From an uncultured Roseovarius sp. (lineage in GTDB: Bacteria > Pseudomonadota > Alphaproteobacteria > Rhodobacterales > Rhodobacteraceae): 64,000 nt of DNA. The notes beneath the pieces are model-generated. The model ran no database searches. It had not been told where the DNA came from and saw only the letters and a program-made list of their open reading frames with translations. Shown here piece after piece: positions 58,541-64,000 of this stretch. The stretch spans positions 62,001 through 126,000 of the forward strand of contig CANMBU010000002.1 of the NCBI GenBank assembly GCA_947496175.1, written 5' to 3'. Made by a program: the position numbers and the translations under genes. Numbering within the stretch: the stretch's first letter is position 1; every line of letters begins with the position of its first letter.

Positions 58541-59242
58541 ATGGAAAATGGTTGGGATAAATCTGCGCAAGCATGGCTATCTATCATTGGAGAAGGCGGG
58601 GACTTCAGCCGCAGGCACGTTCTGGATCGTCCGATGTTGGAGCGCGTGCGGGTATCTGGCGCGCAAAGGGTATTGGATGTGGGGTGTGGCGAAGGTCGGT
58701 TTTGCCGGATGGTGGCTGATCTTGGAGCCCGCGCCACCGGGATTGATCCAACGCGAGAGCTCTTGAAAGCTGCGCAGCAAAGGGGCGGAGCCTCCTATGT
58801 CGAAGGACGGGCAGAAGCGCTGCCGTTTGAAGAATGTTCATTCGACATGGTCGTCTTTTACTTGTCGCTTATCGACATCGCTGAGCTTGATCAGGCCGTA
58901 TCAGAAGCAGTCCGTGTCCTGCGGCCAGGTGGACATGTGCTCATCGGAAATCTGAACGCGTGGATCACCGCATCGCAAACGAAATGTGATGGCTGGGAAC
59001 GCGATGCAGATGGTGCAGCCAGTATGATCATCGACCGATATCTTGAAGAATATGCTATCCGTGGACGATGGGAGGGCATGGACATCGTGAATTGGCACAG
59101 GCCACAGGTGCGGTACATGCAGGCGATGTTGAACGCAGGCTTGCATCTGGTTCATTTTGACGAGCCACGTGCCCATGGGTTGCCTGATCGGAAGTATGAC
59201 GACACACCGTATTTGTATCTGATGGACTGGGCCTTGGACTAG
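58541..59242 (+). CDS. SAM-dependent class I methyltransferase
   Basis: A 233-residue methyltransferase of the UbiE/Methyltransf_11 type. Motif I is VLDVGCGEGRFCRMVADLGA, then GIDPTRELLKAA and EALPFEECSFDMVVFYLSL, with LRPGGHVLIGNL as post-motif. The start at 58541 has GGGGTGG upstream and matches family length; the longer frame from 58424 has no similarity. Acceptor unknown. It stands alone, facing rightward among leftward genes. Confidence 0.85.
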   Translation: MENGWDKSAQAWLSIIGEGGDFSRRHVLDRPMLERVRVSGAQRVLDVGCGEGRFCRMVADLGARATGIDPTRELLKAAQQRGGASYVEGRAEALPFEECSFDMVVFYLSLIDIAELDQAVSEAVRVLRPGGHVLIGNLNAWITASQTKCDGWERDADGAASMIIDRYLEEYAIRGRWEGMDIVNWHRPQVRYMQAMLNAGLHLVHFDEPRAHGLPDRKYDDTPYLYLMDWALD

Positions 59243-59317
59243 ACAGAGTGTCCTTAATCTCTACAGGATATCCGGCCCTATTATCTGGCGTAGACTTCTA
59301 AAACCAATGGGGTTTGT

Positions 59318-59341
59318 GGGTATTTCAGACAAGAAAGAAGC
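59318..59341. repeat. GGGTATTT...ACAAGAAAGAAGC repeat, copy near folC
   Basis: GGGTATTTCAGACAAGAAAG then AAGC, 18 bases from the folC stop. It differs from the copy at 56110 at two positions. Both follow leftward genes in the same orientation. Confidence 0.55.
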
Positions 59342-59359
59342 CAAACGACCGCGAACCCT

Positions 59360-60634
59360 TCACCCGTTTTTCCGTAAAACATGCCCTGCCAGATAGAGTG
59401 AACCGCAGATCAGAATGCGCGCGCTTGGGGTTTGTGCCGTAATCCTATGCAGGGCGTCTTCAACACTGTCTGCCGTGGTTGCGGCGAATCCTGCGGAGGT
59501 GGCTGCTGCGGCTGTGTCTGCGGCGGGCAGGGTGTTGGCCTCTCCGGGGATTGAAACGGCCGTTAGACTGTCGGCCACAGCGGCCAGAGGGGTCAGGTAG
59601 CCGGAGATATCCTTGGTGTTCAGCATTCCGCAAATCAGGTGCGTCGGGCGTTGGGGCAGGGTTGCGATGTGGTTCGCCAGAGCTTGACCGGCGGCAGGGT
59701 TGTGCCCCCCGTCGAGCCAGAGTTCGGCCTCGGGTGCGGCTTGTGCAAGTGCGCCTTGCGTCAGGCGCTGCATGCGGGCGGGCCAGTGGGCCGAAGTCAC
59801 GGCGGCTTCAATGGCGGCATCCCCCATATTCAAGTGGCGCAGCGCAGCGATGGCCGCGCCGGCATTCTTGACCTGATGCGCGCCGGGCAGGTTGGGCAGG
59901 GGCAGATCGCGCAGGCCGTTCTCATCCTGATAGATCAGCCGCCCGCGTTCTTCGCTGACATGCCAGTGTTGCCCATATGCCAGCAGTGGCGCACCCAAAC
60001 TGCGTGCCCTGGCCTCAATCACGTCCATGGCGTCATCGGCTTGTGGGCTCACAACACAAGGCACACTGCGCTTGATTATGCCCGCCTTTTCGCCTGCAAT
60101 CGCTGCCAATGTGTCGCCGAGGAATTGCTCGTGATCCATGGAAACCGGAGTGATGATCGTCAGGGCAGGCTTGGCGATGACATTGGTGGCGTCCAGTCGT
60201 CCGCCAAGGCCGACCTCTAGCAATGTGAAGTCAGCTTTGACCCGTGACATGGCGAGCAAAGCGGCGCAGGTGGTGATTTCGAAATAGGTGATGGGCGCGT
60301 CGCCGTTGGCGGCGTAGCATTCATCAAGCACGGCGCTGAGGTCAGGCTCGGAGATCAAGTCGCCAGCGAGGCGTATGCGTTCATGGAACCGGGCCAGATG
60401 CGGTGATGTATAGGCATGGGCGCGTTGGCCTGCGCCTTCGACCCCGGCGCGGATCATGGCAAGCGTGGAGCCCTTGCCATTGGTTCCGGCGATATGGATG
60501 ACGGGGGGCAGTGCCTCTTGCGGGTTGCCGAGGCGATCCAGCAGGCGCCAGACCCGATCCAGAGTGAGATCGATGATCTTGGGGTGCAGCGACATCATCC
60601 GCTCGAGGATGACGTCCGAAGATGTGGGGCTCAT
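59360..60634 (-). CDS. folC: bifunctional folylpolyglutamate synthase/dihydrofolate synthase
   Basis: A 424-residue Mur-ligase-family enzyme adding glutamate to folates. It has the P-loop [48 protein letters not shown] and [17 protein letters not shown]. It overlaps accD by four bases, the familiar accD-folC pairing of proteobacteria. Cytosolic. Confidence 0.95.
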   Translation of the reverse strand: MSPTSSDVILERMMSLHPKIIDLTLDRVWRLLDRLGNPQEALPPVIHIAGTNGKGSTLAMIRAGVEGAGQRAHAYTSPHLARFHERIRLAGDLISEPDLSAVLDECYAANGDAPITYFEITTCAALLAMSRVKADFTLLEVGLGGRLDATNVIAKPALTIITPVSMDHEQFLGDTLAAIAGEKAGIIKRSVPCVVSPQADDAMDVIEARARSLGAPLLAYGQHWHVSEERGRLIYQDENGLRDLPLPNLPGAHQVKNAGAAIAALRHLNMGDAAIEAAVTSAHWPARMQRLTQGALAQAAPEAELWLDGGHNPAAGQALANHIATLPQRPTHLICGMLNTKDISGYLTPLAAVADSLTAVSIPGEANTLPAADTAAAATSAGFAATTADSVEDALHRITAQTPSARILICGSLYLAGHVLRKNG

Positions 60635-61587
60635 GTCTTGGGGGCGTCTTTCGCGTCAGGCGCTTCTGCGGCGTCCGCTGTTGTGGCCTCAGGGGTCTCG
60701 TCTGCTTCAGGGGCCGCCAGGTCGCCTTTCACGGCAGGCGGCAGGCCTAAAAGCATGCGTGTGATCGTGATCAACTCATCGCGCATGTCGCTGCGCGGTG
60801 TCACCCGATCAAGCATGCCGTGGTCGAGCAGGTATTCGGCACGCTGGAACCCTTCGGGCAGTTTTTCACGGATCGTCTGTTCGATCACACGCGGCCCGGC
60901 AAAACAGATCAGCGCATTGGGCTCCGCGATATGAACATCGCCCAGCATCGCGTAGGACGCGGTCACGCCGCCGGTGGTGGGGTGGGTGAGCACGACGATA
61001 TAGGGCAAGTTGGCTTCTTTGAGCATCTGCACGGCGACGGTTGTACGCGGCATTTGCATTAGGCTCAGGATGCCTTCTTGCATCCGTGCGCCGCCCGCAG
61101 CGGAAAACAGGATCAGAGGGCGTTTGTGCTTCACCGCCTCTTCGGCGGCTTTGATGATGGCGTTGCCCACATACATGCCCATCGAGCCGGCCATGAAGGA
61201 GAAATCCTGTGCCGCTGCGATGACGGGCGTGCGTCCGATCTCACCCGAAGCCACGAGCATGGCGTCTTTTTCGCCTGTGTCCTTCTGGGCGGTTCTCATG
61301 CGATCCGGGTATTTCTTTTGATCGCGGAATTGCAGGGGATCCGCGGTGGGCAGGGGCACGTCGATTTCGGCAAAGGCCCCGCCGTCAAACAGCGTTTCAA
61401 ACCGGTCGCGCGGTGTAATGGGCATGTGATGCCCGCAAGAGGTGCAGACATTCAGGTTTTCTTTTAGCTCGCGGTGAAAGAGCATCGTGCCGCATTCATC
61501 GCATTTCGACCAAAGGTTTTCGGGCACTTCGCGGCGCGAAAAGATCGAGTTTATGCGTGGCCGCACGTAGTTGGTAATCCAGTTCAT
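60631..61587 (-). CDS. accD: acetyl-CoA carboxylase carboxyltransferase beta subunit
   Basis: A 318-residue carboxyltransferase subunit for malonyl-CoA synthesis. The N-terminal zinc ribbon is CDECG ... CTSCGHH, followed by [20 protein letters not shown] and [19 protein letters not shown], which bind acetyl-CoA and biotin. The last 30 residues are an Ala/Glu/Asp-rich tail ([20 protein letters not shown]). accA is elsewhere. Confidence 0.96.
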   Translation of the reverse strand: MNWITNYVRPRINSIFSRREVPENLWSKCDECGTMLFHRELKENLNVCTSCGHHMPITPRDRFETLFDGGAFAEIDVPLPTADPLQFRDQKKYPDRMRTAQKDTGEKDAMLVASGEIGRTPVIAAAQDFSFMAGSMGMYVGNAIIKAAEEAVKHKRPLILFSAAGGARMQEGILSLMQMPRTTVAVQMLKEANLPYIVVLTHPTTGGVTASYAMLGDVHIAEPNALICFAGPRVIEQTIREKLPEGFQRAEYLLDHGMLDRVTPRSDMRDELITITRMLLGLPPAVKGDLAAPEADETPEATTADAAEAPDAKDAPKT

Positions 61588-61651
61588 AGGTGCGACTGCC
61601 CCTTTATCCCGTAGCTTTCTCTGAAATAATGGGGGTTGGGCGGAAATGCAA

Positions 61652-62548
61652 TCAGCGGCGCAAGGCCAACCGTATTGTCAGCCAACTGACAAAGAGCATC
61701 ATTAAATCCACAGGGGCCCAGGCCCAGACGGCACGGTCATCACTGATTTCAAAAGGATAGGTGTAGAGGGCCATACCATCGAAGTAGCCTGAGGGGGCTG
61801 CCACGAAAATGGCATAGAAATTGTTAAAGAAATGCAGGGCAACGGCGGGTCCCAACGTTCCTGAGCGGGCTGTCAAGTCAGCGGCAACGATGCCAAAGGC
61901 TGTGGCCCAGAGCACGACAAGCCAGGCGTTGTTGCCGTTAAGCTCAGCGTCGTAATGCAAAAGACCGAATACCACGGATGGCACGACAATCCAGACAAGC
62001 GGTCGACCATAGCGTGCGGCCAGCTGGCTCTGCATGTAGCCGCGAAACAAGACCTCTTCCGCACCGACCTGAATGAGCAGGGCGGGCAGGGCGAGGGGCA
62101 GATAGAGGATCCAGGTGCCAAATTCCAGGTTGAGCTGTGGGGCGATATCGGGATCGCTGGGCATGAAAACCATCAGCACGACATAAAGCCCCAGCAGATA
62201 GCCGCAGGTTCTTTTGAACTGGACCTTTGCCGTGTTCCAGTCGCCAATCACGCTACCAAGGCTGCGGCCATGGACCTGCCGTAACGCGATTTCGAGGGCT
62301 GCCAGCACGAAAACGAAGACGAAGAGGTTCACCAGAACCCCGGTTGGGTCGCCGGCCTTGTCTAAAGAGCTGTCCAATGCGGCGCGCGCGTCCTCGCTCA
62401 TGGCAGAGTTGAGCACCGCTGAGGTGAGCATGACAAAGGTGAACACCAGCACGACACAAAGCACCAGCCCCAGGATCAGACGCAGAGGCGTCGCGCTGGG
62501 CCGTGCGGGAGCGACAAGCTGTTCAAAGGCGGAATAGGCGCGACGCAT
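61652..62548 (-). CDS. CPBP family intramembrane metalloprotease
   Basis: A 298-residue membrane protein with about eight helices. The CPBP/Rce1-like motifs are [13 protein letters not shown] (Glu-Glu-x3-Arg) and [10 protein letters not shown] (His), which form the active site of prenyl-protease-like enzymes. In bacteria such proteins process peptides or act in protection against bacteriocins; no target is evident. Single gene between accD and amtB. Confidence 0.88.
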   Translation of the reverse strand: MRRAYSAFEQLVAPARPSATPLRLILGLVLCVVLVFTFVMLTSAVLNSAMSEDARAALDSSLDKAGDPTGVLVNLFVFVFVLAALEIALRQVHGRSLGSVIGDWNTAKVQFKRTCGYLLGLYVVLMVFMPSDPDIAPQLNLEFGTWILYLPLALPALLIQVGAEEVLFRGYMQSQLAARYGRPLVWIVVPSVVFGLLHYDAELNGNNAWLVVLWATAFGIVAADLTARSGTLGPAVALHFFNNFYAIFVAAPSGYFDGMALYTYPFEISDDRAVWAWAPVDLMMLFVSWLTIRLALRR

Positions 62549-62604
62549 GCGGCAAAGCTAGGGCTGCGGGCCGGGACCTGCAATGTTTCTTAACGGATGC
62601 GCAT

Positions 62605-62632
62605 GAAAAAACCCGGGCGCGAACGCCCGGGT
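62605..62632 (-). terminator. rho-independent terminator of amtB
   Basis: On the minus strand ACCCGGGCG pairs with CGCCCGGGT (9-bp stem, loop TTCG), followed by TTTTTTC. It lies 36 bases past the amtB stop. Confidence 0.9.
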
Positions 62633-62668
62633 CAGGTTCAAAGAGGTAATCTGGAAGGAGAAGATAGA

Positions 62669-63988
62669 TTACCCTTTAGAGAACTCTGGATAGGCTTCCA
62701 TGCCAAGTTCGGAGACATCGAGACCGTTGATCTCTTCCTCTTCGCCGACGCGGATGCCCATGACGGCCTTGAGGATGACCCAGACAATCAGGCTGGCCAC
62801 GAAGGTGAAGACACCGTAGGCGGCAATGCCCATGAGCTGTGTGCCCAGGTTTGCGTCGCTGTTGTAGAAAACCACAGCAATGGTGCCCCAGATCCCGGCA
62901 AAGAGGTGAACCGGGATGGCACCGACCACGTCGTCGATCTTGAACTTGTCGAGCATGGGCACGGTCAGAACCACAATCACACCCCCCACGGCACCGATCC
63001 AGAGCGCACCAAAGAGTGTCGGGGCGAGTGGTTCGGCGGTGATCGAGACCAGACCCGCCAGAGCGCCGTTGAGCACCATGGTCAGATCAGGTTTCTTATA
63101 CATCACCTGCGTCAGGATGAGAGCAGTCACCGCGCCGGCTGCTGCGGCCATGTTGGTGTTGGCAAAGATCCGGCTGACGTCAGAGACATCGCCTACAGTG
63201 CCCATGGCAAGCTGCGACCCGCCGTTGAAGCCAAACCAGCCGAGCCACAGGATGAACGTACCCAACGTGGCGAGGGCGAGGTTGGAGCCTGGGATTGGGT
63301 TCACTTTGCCGTCCTTGCCGTATTTGCCAAGGCGCGGTCCAAGGATGATGGCACCGGCCAGAGCGGCCCAGCCACCCACAGAGTGGACCACGGTGGAGCC
63401 TGCGAAGTCAGAGAATCCTGCTTCAGAGAGCCAGCCGCCGCCCCACTGCCAGGAGCCTGAGATCGGGTACATGACACCGGTCAGGAGAACGACGAAGATC
63501 AGAAACGGCCAAAGTTTGATCCGTTCGGCAAGAGCACCCGATACGATCGAGGCTGTGGCGGCAACGAACACCAACTGGAAGAAGAAGTCTGAGCCAACTG
63601 AGGCATAGTCCAAGGCCGCATCAGCCGCTGCAACGCCCACAGGGTCAAGCGTCGTTGGAACAAAGAAGCTTCCGACATAGCCGTTGAACTCGCCCGGATA
63701 CATCAGATTGAAGCCCATCAGCCAATACATGATGGCCGCAATCGAGTAGAGGCCGATATTCTTGGTCATCTGCATCGTCACGTTCTTGGAGCGCACCAGC
63801 CCGCCTTCGAGCATGGCAAAGCCTGCGGCCATGAAGAACACCAGGAAACCTGCCATACAAAACAGCAGGGTTGTCATGATATAGGGGCCGATTTCATCAA
63901 AGCCCGGAGCCGCATCCTGGGCCAGGCCCATCTGAGGCAAGGCGATCATTGCCGCAGCGGCAAGACCGAATTGAGTGTAGCGTTGCAT
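62669..63988 (-). CDS. amtB: ammonium transporter AmtB
   Basis: A 439-residue ammonium channel. A signal peptide (QRYTQFGLAAAAMIALPQMGLA) is followed by 11 membrane helices. The segments GGWAALAGAIILGPRLGKYG and FILWLGWFGFNGGSQL are the Amt/Rh family hallmarks, with pore-lining His in VVHSVGGW. The start at 63988 has AAGGA seven bases upstream; ATG 63994 is too close. glnK, usually cotranscribed, would lie beyond the window edge. Confidence 0.94.
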   Translation of the reverse strand: MQRYTQFGLAAAAMIALPQMGLAQDAAPGFDEIGPYIMTTLLFCMAGFLVFFMAAGFAMLEGGLVRSKNVTMQMTKNIGLYSIAAIMYWLMGFNLMYPGEFNGYVGSFFVPTTLDPVGVAAADAALDYASVGSDFFFQLVFVAATASIVSGALAERIKLWPFLIFVVLLTGVMYPISGSWQWGGGWLSEAGFSDFAGSTVVHSVGGWAALAGAIILGPRLGKYGKDGKVNPIPGSNLALATLGTFILWLGWFGFNGGSQLAMGTVGDVSDVSRIFANTNMAAAAGAVTALILTQVMYKKPDLTMVLNGALAGLVSITAEPLAPTLFGALWIGAVGGVIVVLTVPMLDKFKIDDVVGAIPVHLFAGIWGTIAVVFYNSDANLGTQLMGIAAYGVFTFVASLIVWVILKAVMGIRVGEEEEINGLDVSELGMEAYPEFSKG

Positions 63989-64000
63989 AGTCATGTCCTT

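Noticed and set aside
1..64000. CRISPR arrays, tRNA and rRNA genes, prophage
   Set aside because: No regularly spaced repeats, cloverleaf genes, rRNA sequence or phage structural genes were found on reading through the gaps.

Overview
The window looks like the chromosome of a Roseobacter-group alphaproteobacterium (Rhodobacteraceae). The basis is its high GC content, a MipZ-type ParA ATPase, the short subunit IV of an aa3 cytochrome oxidase, an IalB-family protein, a MoeA domain fused to an unknown N-terminal domain, and GC-rich palindromic intergenic repeats of the kind common in this family. No rRNA, tRNA, CRISPR array, insertion sequence or phage gene is visible. Names rest on reading motifs by eye; no database search was run.

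Layout. 1-3.8 kb: the end of a flavin-dependent monooxygenase-like gene and an alpha/beta hydrolase face a leftward group (class V aminotransferase, DUF1244, CHMI-type tautomerase, N-formylglutamate amidohydrolase-like). 4-13 kb: pyk, a small membrane protein, rpmI-rplT, a fatty acid desaturase, pheS without pheT, a BLUF photoreceptor, a secreted esterase, a class I glutamine amidotransferase and a dimethylargininase-like enzyme. 13-25.7 kb: a rightward block of a membrane protein, a complete LIV-type ABC importer, a molybdenum hydroxylase (separate FAD subunit; fused 2Fe-2S plus molybdopterin subunit), a 6-hydroxynicotinate-reductase-like Fe-S flavoprotein, an ApbE-like UPF0280 protein and a PF06684 protein. 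It reads as one uptake and hydroxylation/reduction pathway for an unidentified N-heterocycle or amide. 25.8-31.8 kb: an ABC exporter, then molybdenum cofactor genes (MoeA fusion, mobB, mobA, fdhD). 31.9-39.3 kb: a lipoprotein, oxidase subunit IV, an MBL hydrolase, a DmdC-like acyl-CoA dehydrogenase, threonylcarbamoyl-AMP synthase, an IalB-like protein, asparaginase and an EF-hand protein. 39.4-43.8 kb: an FMN riboswitch with a lumazine synthase gene, a 330-base palindrome-rich non-coding stretch, and a TPP riboswitch with thiBPQ. 43.9-57.7 kb: mipZ and the leftward rpsP/rimM/trmD/rplS/rpmE region, split by bluB, a 48-residue membrane protein, a sulfotransferase-like gene and a 5-kb insertion; then chorismate mutase, three tandem GNAT genes and ffh. 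57.7-64 kb: a possible RNA/terminator, a doubtful gene, a methyltransferase, folC, accD, a CPBP protease and amtB.

The two most striking points are the catabolic block at 14.5-25.7 kb, where a probable covalent-flavin enzyme sits beside an ApbE-like protein, and the broken ribosomal operon. In the latter, about 275 bases of the rplS leader and 5' end are repeated on both sides of an AraC/acyl-CoA dehydrogenase pair, next to an AT-rich P-loop ATPase gene that looks foreign.
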